In this document: piece after piece, positions 1-6,788 of the stretch
Position numbering within the stretch: the stretch's first letter is position 1
How the letters are laid out: each line of letters opens with the position of its first letter
Program-made: the position numbers and the translations under genes
From: a bacterium
Lineage (GTDB): Bacteria > Latescibacterota > UBA2968 > GCA-2709665
Direction: 5' to 3'
DNA: 14,616 nucleotides
NCBI GenBank assembly: GCA_027619145.1
Contig: JAQCGA010000027.1
Span: 1-14,616 of the forward strand
The notes under the pieces: generated by a model
Told to the model about the DNA's origin: nothing
The model's input: the letters and a program-made list of their open reading frames with translations, nothing else
The model's database searches: none

Positions 1-1
1 G

Positions 2-1666
2 CCTTCTACAAAGATGCCGAAAATTGTCGACCTGCCGAATGTGAGTTCGCCGGAAGATATTGCACGTAATACGGCTGCAGTTCACGCGGCGGTCACGTAC
101 CTTTTCGAGAAGTCTGAACACCCAACCTACCCGAACCCACCTGTAAAAGGTGATTCGGCCCGTGGGAGAGGATTGGTGGAAAAGGTGGGGTGCCGGGGAT
201 GTCACGTTGTGGGTGAAGGTGATGTGCTGGAGCAGGATTATAGCCTGCGCAATTTTGGTCCCAACCTGAACGATGTGGGTAGCAAGCTTTCGGCCGGTTG
301 GCTTTTTGCCTGGTTGAAAGATCCCACGGCATATTTCCCGGATACGAAGATGCCCAACTTGCGCCTGACGGATCAGGAAGCAGCGGATATTACGGCGTAC
401 CTGCTGGGCAAACGCAACCTGGAGTTTGAAGACCGGCAACCCGCTGCGGTGGATAAGACCGTCCGGGACCAGCTCGTGGTAAATTATTTACAGGCCCGGC
501 TCCCCGTAATGGAGGCACAGAACCAGCTCACAGAAATGTCCGATCACGAGCGAGATATATGGTTGGGGGAGAAGATTATTAGCCGGCAGGGGTGTTTTAG
601 TTGTCACCTCATTCCCGGGTTTGAAAACGCCCAACCGATTGGAACCGAGCTGACAGAAGAAGGCAGCAAAGATGTGCATAAGCTGGATTTTGGAATGAAT
701 CCCACAAATATCAATCATACCCGGCAGGATTGGTTTTTAACAAAATTGAAAACCCCGCGCGTTTTCGATGAAGGCAAAGTGAAGGCCTTTGACGATAAAT
801 TGCGGATGCCGGACTTTGGTTTGAGCGATGACGATGCAGATGCGCTGGTTACAGCATTGCTGAGTTTTAGCAAGTCGCATATCGATTTGCCCGCAACGAA
901 GCAGTTGAAGCCAGACGAGATCGAAATTGAGAAGGGACGTTGGGTTGTTTACGAGCGGAACTGTAAAGGTTGCCATGTTATTGAAGGGGAAGGTGGCGCA
1001 ATCCGCGGGCCCCTGGTAGATAGCTACGGAAAAGAGGGCATTGCTGCGAACGAGGCGGTTGGTTTCACTCCTCCTATTCTGAATGGCGAAGGGAAGAAGG
1101 TTCAGCCTGACTGGTTCTTCGGGTTCTTGAAGGAAGTGATTCCCATCCGGCCCTGGCTGGATGCACGCATGCCTACGTTCGGGTTTGAGGATCAGGAAGC
1201 AATTGATGTAGTAACGTATTTCTCGCGGTTGGACCGGCAGCAGTTCCCGTACCATTCCTTTGAAGAAAAACAGTTGACGCGCCAGGATATCAAGGGTGCG
1301 GAGATCCTGTTTAGCACGGATATTTACAATTGCTGGACCTGCCACCAGCAGGGCGATATTAAACCCAAGGGAGACCCTGCCAGTTGGGCACCGGATTTGA
1401 CAATGGCCAGGGAGCGCCTGAAGCCTGAATGGATTCGATCCTGGTTGTGGGATCCACAGCAGATTCAGCCGGGTACAAAGATGCCTACATTTTTCGGGGA
1501 CGAGATGACGTATTTGCCCGAAAACCTGTCTGCGTATTTGAAGTTGCCGGAAGGCACCAAGCCCGAAGATGGGATCCTGGTATTGCCTTCGGATATTGTG
1601 ATCCGAGCGCTGGTTGATTATATTGTCTTTGGGCTGCATCAAGACAAACGTCTGACTTCCCGGTAG
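2..1666 (+). CDS. Multi-domain (multi-heme) c-type cytochrome, 5' end outside window
   Basis: This is a periplasmic electron-transfer protein built from tandem mono-heme cytochrome c domains. Counting from the ATG at 14, heme-attachment CxxCH motifs lie at residues 60-64 (CRGCH), 194-198 (CFSCH), 317-321 (CKGCH) and 440-444 (CWTCH). Each is followed by an axial-methionine motif: TKMPN, LRMPD, ARMPT and TKMPT. The ATG at 14 is unlikely to be the start. The frame is open to the window edge and reads PSTKMPK, which is itself the methionine motif of a further upstream domain, and no ribosome-binding site or signal peptide is visible. The visible part therefore holds four complete domains plus the tail of a fifth. 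The gene lies directly upstream of an oxidase whose subunit II has no heme domain, so it is a plausible electron donor to CuA, perhaps as part of an upstream quinol:cytochrome c reductase (bc-type or alternative complex III). That role is inferred. Confidence 0.9.
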   Translation, partial: PSTKMPKIVDLPNVSSPEDIARNTAAVHAAVTYLFEKSEHPTYPNPPVKGDSARGRGLVEKVGCRGCHVVGEGDVLEQDYSLRNFGPNLNDVGSKLSAGWLFAWLKDPTAYFPDTKMPNLRLTDQEAADITAYLLGKRNLEFEDRQPAAVDKTVRDQLVVNYLQARLPVMEAQNQLTEMSDHERDIWLGEKIISRQGCFSCHLIPGFENAQPIGTELTEEGSKDVHKLDFGMNPTNINHTRQDWFLTKLKTPRVFDEGKVKAFDDKLRMPDFGLSDDDADALVTALLSFSKSHIDLPATKQLKPDEIEIEKGRWVVYERNCKGCHVIEGEGGAIRGPLVDSYGKEGIAANEAVGFTPPILNGEGKKVQPDWFFGFLKEVIPIRPWLDARMPTFGFEDQEAIDVVTYFSRLDRQQFPYHSFEEKQLTRQDIKGAEILFSTDIYNCWTCHQQGDIKPKGDPASWAPDLTMARERLKPEWIRSWLWDPQQIQPGTKMPTFFGDEMTYLPENLSAYLKLPEGTKPEDGILVLPSDIVIRALVDYIVFGLHQDKRLTSR

Positions 1667-1733
1667 CTCGGGTTCTTCTTCCAACACATGATTCGTAATT
1701 TTAACGCGATGTTTCAGTCAAGGAGATGACACG

Positions 1734-2468
1734 ATGAGAGTGCGTGGTTTATTTTCGTTGGGTATAGTGTTTTGCTTTTCTGCTGTACTTGCTGTCGAAG
1801 CATTCGCCGGCGCATCGGTAAAAGGCACGGTTAAACTGGAACTTCCGGGTGGGAAAGTGCCGGGACGAAAAAAGATTCAAATGGCGGCCGACCCGGTCTG
1901 CAATGCCAAGCATACAGAGGCTGCGCTGAGTGAGGTGCTGGTGGTGGATGATGACGGTGCAATGCACAACGTTTTTGTGTACGTAAAAAAAGGGCTGGCA
2001 GGTAAGAAGTTCGATGTGCCCGTCGAGCCCGCTGTATTGGACCAGAACGGGTGTATGTATCAACCTCACGTTCTGGGCGTGAGGGCTGGACAGGAAGTAC
2101 TGATTCTGAACAGCGACGGCACGCTGCACAACGTGCATCCCAAGCCGACGGTGAACGATGAGTTCAACCTGGCAATGCCTAAGTTCATGAAGAAAAAGAC
2201 GGTTACGTTTTCGAAGCCCGAAGTGATGATCCCGATCAAATGCGACGTTCATCCCTGGATGCAGTCCTATATTGGTGTACTGGACCACCCGTTTTTTGCC
2301 GTAACCGGAGAAGGTGGTACGTTTGAGCTGAAGGGGCTTCCTGCCGGGACCTACACGGTTGAAGCCTGGCATGAAAGTGATCGAATTGGAAGCCAGACGC
2401 AGGAAGTTACAGTGAAAGATGGCGAGAGTGCTTCGCTCGATTTCGCGTTTACGGTGAAAGCGAAGTAA
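1734..2468 (+). CDS. Secreted cupredoxin-like (blue copper) protein with C-terminal Ig/carboxypeptidase-regulatory-like part
   Basis: The 244-residue protein starts with a signal peptide (MRVRGLF then a hydrophobic stretch) and a probable cleavage after AFA at residue 25. A plastocyanin-like copper site can be read: His132 in NSDGTLHNVHP, then Cys170, His173 and Met176 in KCDVHPWM. Cys56 and Cys107 could form a disulfide. After residue 190 the sequence FELKGLPAGTYTVEAWHE looks like the transthyretin/carboxypeptidase-regulatory fold often fused to this type of cupredoxin. The start is supported by AAGGAG at 1720-1725, 8 bases upstream of the ATG. It sits between the multi-heme cytochrome and subunit II, which suggests a periplasmic electron carrier or a copper donor for the CuA site. 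Copper ligation is read from the motif, and the Cys-to-Met spacing is shorter than in plastocyanin. The physiological role is inferred. Confidence 0.8.
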   Translation: MRVRGLFSLGIVFCFSAVLAVEAFAGASVKGTVKLELPGGKVPGRKKIQMAADPVCNAKHTEAALSEVLVVDDDGAMHNVFVYVKKGLAGKKFDVPVEPAVLDQNGCMYQPHVLGVRAGQEVLILNSDGTLHNVHPKPTVNDEFNLAMPKFMKKKTVTFSKPEVMIPIKCDVHPWMQSYIGVLDHPFFAVTGEGGTFELKGLPAGTYTVEAWHESDRIGSQTQEVTVKDGESASLDFAFTVKAK

Positions 2469-2472
2469 GCGT

Positions 2473-2519
2473 CTTGTGCGGATTTTTCCAGGCGACCCTC
2501 GACAGGGTTTCCGCACAAG
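2473..2519. repeat. Nested inverted repeat between cupredoxin gene and coxB
   Basis: A perfect 10-bp inverted repeat (CTTGTGCGGA at 2473-2482, TCCGCACAAG at 2510-2519) encloses a second hairpin, ACCCT/AGGGT at 2495-2499 and 2504-2508 with loop CGAC. No T-run follows the right arm, so it is not an ordinary rho-independent terminator. It ends 24 bases before the subunit II ribosome-binding site. It could be an RNA processing or stability element that sets different expression for the two flanking genes, or a protein-binding site. The function is unknown. Confidence 0.6.
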
Positions 2520-2543
2520 CATGTTCTGTTGCATACGATGGAG

Positions 2544-2550
2544 AGGGAGG
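2544..2550 (+). promoter_or_regulatory. Ribosome-binding site that fixes the coxB start
   Basis: AGGGAGG lies 8 bases upstream of the ATG at 2559. Upstream in-frame candidates (TTG at 2529, ATG at 2538) have no such site, and starting there would place this purine run inside the coding region. The ATG at 2559 is therefore preferred. Confidence 0.7.
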
Positions 2551-2558
2551 GCTCCTGG

Positions 2559-3326
2559 ATGGAAGAAAAAATCTACGGATACTGGCTTCCTGTTGATATT
2601 TCAACGCATGGTCAGGTGGTGGATCGGCTGATTAACGGGTTGCATGTATTCATGCTTGCGCTTTTTGTAGGCTGGGGAATTTTCTTCGTTTATTGCCTGT
2701 TTCGATACCGAAAAGGGGCCAATCCCAAGGCTACTTACGAACCGGTAAAAGGCAAGTTGTCTAAATATGTAGAAATTGGTGTTGTGGTTGTGGAAGCGGT
2801 GTTGCTCATTGGAATTTCGATGCCGCTGTGGGCCCAGTTTAAACAGGCCTTTCCTGCGGAGTCGGAGGCGCTGGTGGTTCGCGTGGTTGCCGAGCAGTTT
2901 GCGTGGAATGTACACTATGCGGGCAACGATGGGATGTTCGGACGCACGGCCCCCGAACTGATCAGTTCGGACAATCTGTTGGGTCTGGATCCAGATGATC
3001 CCAATGGGAAAGACGATTTCAACGCGATTAACAACCTGCACATCCCCGTAAATCGGCCAGTCATCGTTCATTTGTCATCGAAGGATGTGATTCACAGTTT
3101 CAAAATTCCGGTGATGCGATTGACGCAGGATGTGATTCCTGGGCAGGTGATTCCGATCTGGTTTGAGGCCACAAGAACAGGCGCGTTTGATATTGCGTGC
3201 GCCCAACTTTGTGGCCTTGGTCATTACCGGATGCGGGGCCAGTTGACAGTGGAGACCGCCGAGGCGTTTCAAACCTGGGCCGACGAACAGCAGAGCACAC
3301 AAGAAGAGGGTGATTTTGTCTTCTAA
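2559..3326 (+). CDS. coxB: Cytochrome c oxidase subunit II (CuA subunit)
   Basis: This 255-residue membrane protein accepts electrons from the periplasmic donor into the binuclear CuA centre. Two transmembrane helices (about 24-49 and 71-93) precede a periplasmic cupredoxin domain. The CuA ligands are intact: His179 (VIHSF), then Cys214, Cys218, His222 and Met225 in CAQLCGLGHYRM. The bridging glutamate usual in this motif is a glutamine, which is acceptable because its backbone carbonyl is the ligand. The aromatic patch QFAWNVHY (113-120) fits the electron-entry region. An acidic insertion (DPDDPNGKDD) lies between the domain's strands. There is no C-terminal heme c domain, so the enzyme is aa3-like rather than caa3, and donor heme must come from a separate protein such as the upstream cytochrome. 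No lipobox is seen. The stop codon overlaps the ribosome-binding site of subunit I. Confidence 0.95.
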   Translation: MEEKIYGYWLPVDISTHGQVVDRLINGLHVFMLALFVGWGIFFVYCLFRYRKGANPKATYEPVKGKLSKYVEIGVVVVEAVLLIGISMPLWAQFKQAFPAESEALVVRVVAEQFAWNVHYAGNDGMFGRTAPELISSDNLLGLDPDDPNGKDDFNAINNLHIPVNRPVIVHLSSKDVIHSFKIPVMRLTQDVIPGQVIPIWFEATRTGAFDIACAQLCGLGHYRMRGQLTVETAEAFQTWADEQQSTQEEGDFVF

Positions 3327-3337
3327 GGAGTCCCTTT

Positions 3338-4753
3338 ATGGCTGAACATGCTGCACATATACACGATGGGCATTCGCACCATGAACTGGGCTTCTGGCGG
3401 AAGTATGTGTTTTCGATCGACCATAAGGTGATCGGAATCCAGTATGCGCTGACCGCCTTGCTATTCCTCTTTTTTGGCTTCTGCCTGATGATGATGATGC
3501 GCTGGCAGCTGGCGTACCCAGGCCAGGTGATGCCGTTGATTGGCAAGTGGCTCAGCGAGGCGAATATGCCAGGCGGGGTTATGGTGCCCGAATTTTATAA
3601 CCAGCTTGGTGCGATGCACGGCACCATTATGGTGTTTTTGGGCGTGGTCCCGCTGGCAGTGGGCGGGTTCGGGAATTACATATTGCCATTGCAGATTGGG
3701 GCGCCGGATATGGCGTTTCCCAAGTTGAATATGATGAGCTACTGGGTCTTTTTTGTAGGCGGCGTCGTAATGCTTCTTAGTTTTTTTGCACCCGGCGGCG
3801 CGGCCCAGTCTGGTTGGACATCCTACCCTCCTCTAGCTGATATTGCTCCCGCCGGACAGACGGTGTGGCTGGTAGGTATGATATTTCTGATTACATCCTC
3901 GCTTCTGGGGTCTGTCAACTTTATTGTGACCACCGTTCAGATGCGTGTGGAAGGCCTGTCTTTCTTCCGGTTGCCTTTCTTCGTATGGGCGCAGTTCGTG
4001 ACGTCCTTCTTGCTGTTGCTGGCCTTCCCGCCGCTGGAAGCTGCGGGTGTGTTACAGCTGATGGATCGACTGGCGGGCACAAGTTTCTTCTTGCCCAGTG
4101 GGCTGGTGGTTACCGGTCAACAATTGACTGTGGCCGGCGGTGGTAGCCCTTTGTTGTGGCAACATTTGTTCTGGTTCCTGGCGCATCCGGAGGTGTACGT
4201 ACTTATTTTGCCTGCACTGGGCATTGTTGCTGAGGTGATCGCCAATAATACCCGCAGGCCGTTGTGGGGGTATCGGACGCTTGTTTATTCCGTGATTTTC
4301 CTGGGCTTTATGTCGTTCATTGTGTGGGCGCACCATATGTTTATGACGGGTATGGGAACGACAATCAGTACGTTCTTCCAGACGACGACGATGATTATTT
4401 CAGTTCCTTCTGTGGTGATTCTGACTGCGCTGGCCTTGACCTTGCACGGCGCTTCGATCCGATTTACGGTTCCGATGTTGTTTGCTCTGGCGTTCATCCC
4501 AATGTTCGCCATTGGCGGGCTTACGGGATTGCCGCTTGGATTGACCGCATCGGATCTGCACCTGCACGATACGTATTATGTGATTGGGCATTTCCATTAT
4601 GTGGTGGCACCGGGTACCATCTTCGCCCTGTTTGCGGGCATTTACTACTGGTTTCCGAAGGCGACCGGCCGCATGATGAACGATACGCTGGGTAAATTGC
4701 ATTTCTGGTTCAGTCTGATTTTTATGAACGCTATTTGCCTATGTTTTTTGTAG
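3338..4753 (+). CDS. ctaD: Cytochrome c oxidase subunit I, main part (reading frame broken near 4735-4753)
   Basis: This is the catalytic subunit of a heme-copper oxidase: O2 reduction at the heme a3/CuB site with proton pumping. The ligands are all present: His94 (heme a), His283, His332 and His333 (CuB), His418 (heme a3) and His420 (heme a). The Tyr287 that crosslinks to His283 is in AHPEVY. The D-channel is complete (Asp124, Asn113, Asn131, Glu285), giving an A-family signature. Aligned without gaps to the usual VPTGIK motif, VPSVVI places Ile361 where the K-channel lysine should be. The N-terminus is His-rich (HIHDGHSHHE). AAGGAG at 3325-3330 supports the ATG. The frame ends at a TAG at 4751 inside helix XI, after ..FSLIFMNAICLCFL. 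The missing last part of helix XI, helix XII and the tail follow at once in the -1 frame (4735-5100). The cause may be an indel error, a real mutation or programmed frameshifting. Confidence 0.93.
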   Translation: MAEHAAHIHDGHSHHELGFWRKYVFSIDHKVIGIQYALTALLFLFFGFCLMMMMRWQLAYPGQVMPLIGKWLSEANMPGGVMVPEFYNQLGAMHGTIMVFLGVVPLAVGGFGNYILPLQIGAPDMAFPKLNMMSYWVFFVGGVVMLLSFFAPGGAAQSGWTSYPPLADIAPAGQTVWLVGMIFLITSSLLGSVNFIVTTVQMRVEGLSFFRLPFFVWAQFVTSFLLLLAFPPLEAAGVLQLMDRLAGTSFFLPSGLVVTGQQLTVAGGGSPLLWQHLFWFLAHPEVYVLILPALGIVAEVIANNTRRPLWGYRTLVYSVIFLGFMSFIVWAHHMFMTGMGTTISTFFQTTTMIISVPSVVILTALALTLHGASIRFTVPMLFALAFIPMFAIGGLTGLPLGLTASDLHLHDTYYVIGHFHYVVAPGTIFALFAGIYYWFPKATGRMMNDTLGKLHFWFSLIFMNAICLCFL

Positions 4754-5100
4754 GTATGGCGGGCGTTTCTCGGCGTCTCTACGACCAGACGCAATATGCG
4801 TACGGAGCCCAGGTGCAGGGCCTAACGGCGATGAGTTCCTGGTCTGCCTGGATGCTGGGGCTGGCACAGATCTTTTTTATTGTGAACTTTATCATCAGTA
4901 TCAAGAACGGAAAGAAGGTGGAGTCAGATAACCCGTGGGAGGCAACAACACTGGAATGGGCCGCACCAACTCCGCCTCCGCATGGTAACTTTTTGGCACC
5001 GCCGAAGGTGTACCGGGGGCCTTATGAATACAGCGTACCCGGGCGAACCAGCGATTTCTGGCCGCAGTTTGAGCCCGAAGATGGCCCGACTTCGGCATAG
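4735..5100 (+). pseudogene. ctaD: C-terminal fragment of cytochrome c oxidase subunit I in the -1 frame
   Basis: This segment of about 120 residues continues subunit I after the frame break. LPMFFVGMAGVSRRLYD matches the end of helix XI and the conserved loop of A-type subunit I, and SWSAWMLGLAQIFFIVNFII is helix XII. A hydrophilic tail follows with NPWEATTLEW and the proline-rich PTPPPHGNF, both usual at the end of bacterial subunit I. There is no ribosome-binding site and only a TTG at its 5' end, so it is not an independent gene. It would be made only if the frame is joined to 3338-4753 by correction of a sequence error or by ribosomal slippage. Whichever frame-joining point is used, the loop comes out about one residue shorter than I remember for related proteins. 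That would suit loss of 4 bases as well as loss of 1. Confidence 0.85.
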
Positions 5101-5187
5101 GGGAGCTTCCGGGAGTTTTTTTACAGCGAATTCGTTATTTTTTCGGCGGTCCTGGAGATTCTTGCACTTCTTACCCGTCGCATTATG

Positions 5188-5194
5188 AAGGAGG
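5188..5194 (+). promoter_or_regulatory. Ribosome-binding site that fixes a GTG start for coxC
   Basis: AAGGAGG lies 8 bases before the GTG at 5203. The in-frame ATG at 5185 immediately precedes this site and would turn it into codons, so the GTG is the better start. Confidence 0.75.
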
Positions 5195-5202
5195 GATCAA
5201 TC

Positions 5203-5799
5203 GTGTCCGAGGAGATTCCCCATACCGTAGAACCCCATCCGATTACCGGAGTTTATAACGGGAAATTCGGGATATGGCTGTTCCTTGCTTCTGAAGTGAT
5301 GCTGTTCGGCGCTTTGTTTTCCTCGTATGTGCTGTTGCGAGTCGGTGCGGAGAGTTGGCCCCACGGCTGGCAGTTGCTGAATGTGCCGCTGGCAACGCTG
5401 AATACGTTTGTGCTGATTGCATCCAGCGTGACGATGGTGATGTCCTGGGCTTCACTTAAGCTGGATAATTTCAGCCGGTTCCGATTCTGGATGGGGCTAA
5501 CCATTGCGCTGTCGTTTGTGTTTCTGATCGTAAAGGGATTTGAATACGGTGCCAAATTTGAACACCATATTAGTCCGGCAACCAGCAATTTTTATGCGAC
5601 TTATTTTACGCTTACAGGGTTGCACGGGTTGCACGTGATTGGCGGTATTATTGTGAATCTTTATCTGCTGCTCCCGGGCAGTGCTATGTGGAAGACTGCG
5701 CCGGAGCAATTTACCAACCGCGTCGAGTGCGCAGGTCTTTATTGGCACTTTGTGGACCTGGTCTGGATCTTCCTTTTTCCCACCCTCTATCTGCTGTAA
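5203..5799 (+). CDS. coxC: Cytochrome c oxidase subunit III (short, five-helix form)
   Basis: This is the structural subunit that packs against subunit I and stabilises it during turnover. The product from the GTG start is 198 residues, the short bacterial form with about five transmembrane helices instead of seven. Conserved features are the membrane glutamate Glu31 in ASEVMLFGALFSSY, the TGLHGLHVIGG segment (138-148) and the C-terminal signature YWHFVDLVWIFLFPTLYLL (180-198). The 102 bases before it, after the subunit I tail, hold T-rich runs but no convincing hairpin. Its TAA at 5797-5799 overlaps the AAGGAG site of the next gene. Co-expression with subunits I, II and IV is inferred from spacing and order. 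Confidence 0.95.
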   Translation: MSEEIPHTVEPHPITGVYNGKFGIWLFLASEVMLFGALFSSYVLLRVGAESWPHGWQLLNVPLATLNTFVLIASSVTMVMSWASLKLDNFSRFRFWMGLTIALSFVFLIVKGFEYGAKFEHHISPATSNFYATYFTLTGLHGLHVIGGIIVNLYLLLPGSAMWKTAPEQFTNRVECAGLYWHFVDLVWIFLFPTLYLL

Positions 5800-5811
5800 G
5801 GAGATGCTGAG

Positions 5812-6129
5812 ATGGCCGATAACGCAGAAGAGATCAGAGAACATATCCGGGCTTACGTTAAAGTTTTTGTTGCGCTTGCTGTACTGACTGTTGTAACGGT
5901 TGCCGTTTCGTACCTGCATATCCCGTCGATCTGGGTGGCGGTGGCTCTGGCTCTGGTGATCGCTCTGTTCAAGGGAAGTTTGGTCGCAGCCGTGTTTATG
6001 CACCTGTCTTCGGAGCGGGCTATTATTTATTGGGTACTGCTCCTGACGGTAGTCTTTTTTATTGTTCTGATGTTGCTGCCGCTGCTTACAGAGATGTCCA
6101 GTGTAGGAACACCGACAGAGGGAGGCTGA
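5812..6129 (+). CDS. ctaF: Cytochrome c oxidase subunit IV (prokaryotic type)
   Basis: This is a small 105-residue membrane subunit with three predicted helices (about 15-35, 40-62 and 70-93). The core motif FKGSLVAAVFMHL in the second helix is characteristic of the prokaryotic subunit IV family, and length and position after subunit III fit. The family has no catalytic residues; it is thought to help assemble or stabilise the CuB region of subunit I. The ATG has AAGGAG (5798-5803) 8 bases upstream. The next gene starts one base after the stop, so translation is probably coupled. Confidence 0.9.
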   Translation: MADNAEEIREHIRAYVKVFVALAVLTVVTVAVSYLHIPSIWVAVALALVIALFKGSLVAAVFMHLSSERAIIYWVLLLTVVFFIVLMLLPLLTEMSSVGTPTEGG

Positions 6130-6130
6130 G

Positions 6131-6322
6131 ATGTCTTTAAAGGCTTTCCACATTTTTTTTATGATTGTTTCTATTCTGTTTTGCCTGGGTTTTGGTGTAT
6201 GGGCTGTGCAGGACGGTGGCGAAAATCTGGCCATGGGGCTGGTTTCTCTGGCGGGCTGTCCAGTGCTGACGCTGTACGGGGTCTGGTTTTTGCGGAAAAT
6301 GAAAGGGTGGAGCTACCTGTGA
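6131..6322 (+). CDS. Small two-helix membrane protein of the oxidase operon
   Basis: This 63-residue protein has two hydrophobic segments (about 6-26 and 33-54) joined by QDGGEN, and a basic end, RKMKGWSYL. I do not recognise a named family. A purine-rich GAGGGAGG run just upstream supports the ATG, and the gene begins one base after the subunit IV stop. Its TGA shares a base with the ATG of the following gene (TGATG). Packing inside the oxidase operon suggests an accessory or assembly role or a minor subunit, but this is inference only. Confidence 0.7.
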   Translation: MSLKAFHIFFMIVSILFCLGFGVWAVQDGGENLAMGLVSLAGCPVLTLYGVWFLRKMKGWSYL

Positions 6323-6564
6323 TGCGTGCTTTTCGGACCTGGGTGGCCCTTGCGAGTTTCGGGTTGATGCTGGGAATATCCGAAAGCGTGATGGCCTGTG
6401 CTGTGTGTTTTGGGGACCCAAATTCCAATATGGTAAAAGGTGCTTCTGCAGGCATTTTTGTACTGCTGGGGGTTATCATTTCTGTGTTGATGTCCATTGT
6501 TGCGGTTACGCTGTTTTGGGCCCGCAGGGCTCGTGCGATCCGCGAGATAGGGACCGTTGAATAG
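6322..6564 (+). CDS. Small secreted/membrane protein with CxxC motif
   Basis: This 80-residue protein starts at the ATG that overlaps the previous stop codon by one base, with GGAG at 6309-6312 as its site. The N-terminal hydrophobic segment ends at VMACAVCFGDP (residues 24-33), so Cys26 and Cys29 form a CxxC at the probable outer face. A second helix follows (about 43-67), ending in WARRARAIRE, a positive-inside signal. The CAVCFGDPNS pattern recalls small unnamed proteins of oxidase clusters in several phyla. Metal or heme handling or a thiol role during oxidase assembly is possible but unproven. Confidence 0.75.
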   Translation: MRAFRTWVALASFGLMLGISESVMACAVCFGDPNSNMVKGASAGIFVLLGVIISVLMSIVAVTLFWARRARAIREIGTVE

Positions 6565-6788
6565 AAACGTAGTTTTCGGGTGGATTTTTCTGGCGCTTAA
6601 TTGTATATTTGTTGGGCGCAATTGGGATTGTAGCGGGCGGCGAGTGGAGGGGGAAAGCGGGTTGGATCGGACGAGTTTCTTTTATCAGGGGATCGCTGAC
6701 TCTACCGATACGCGATGTTTTCGGCGGGGGCGACCCTCTTTTTAATTTTTACCAGGCAGTCCCTACTTTCCTGGAAGGGGCTATATGA
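6557..6788 (+). pseudogene. Possible small membrane-protein ORF, frame broken near the T-run at 6584-6588
   Basis: No intact frame fills the 220 bases between the CxxC protein and ctaB, but two partial frames join into one sensible product. From the TTG at 6557 the first frame reads MNRNVVFGWIF. After a one-base shift near the TTTTT at 6584-6588, the next frame reads RLIVYLLGAIGIVAGGEW, a membrane helix. It runs on through GKAGWIG and NFYQAVPTFLEGAI to a TGA at 6786-6788 that overlaps the ctaB ATG (ATGA). The joined product would be about 76 residues. The overlap at both ends with its neighbours is what an operon gene would show. Alternatives are a short frame using TTG at 6609 or 6612, or non-coding DNA. 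I do not recognise the product. Confidence 0.35.

Noticed and set aside
737..1687. Long open frame antisense to the multi-heme cytochrome gene
   Set aside because: The opposite frame carries four CxxCH motifs and clear family sequence; the antisense product has no recognisable domain and no ribosome-binding site.
4773..4792. Hairpin as stimulator of programmed frameshifting in ctaD
   Set aside because: It starts 22 bases after the slippery heptamer, while typical stimulators begin within about 5-9 bases; kept only as a side note in the frameshift finding.
5101..5184. Palindrome CGAATTCG and T-runs between subunit I and subunit III genes
   Set aside because: The palindrome has no loop, and no stem of useful length precedes the T-runs, so a terminator or operator is not supported.
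6725..6745. Small GC hairpin with GCGA loop followed by T-rich sequence before ctaB
   Set aside because: The stem is only about 4 bp and lies within a possibly coding stretch, too weak for a terminator call.
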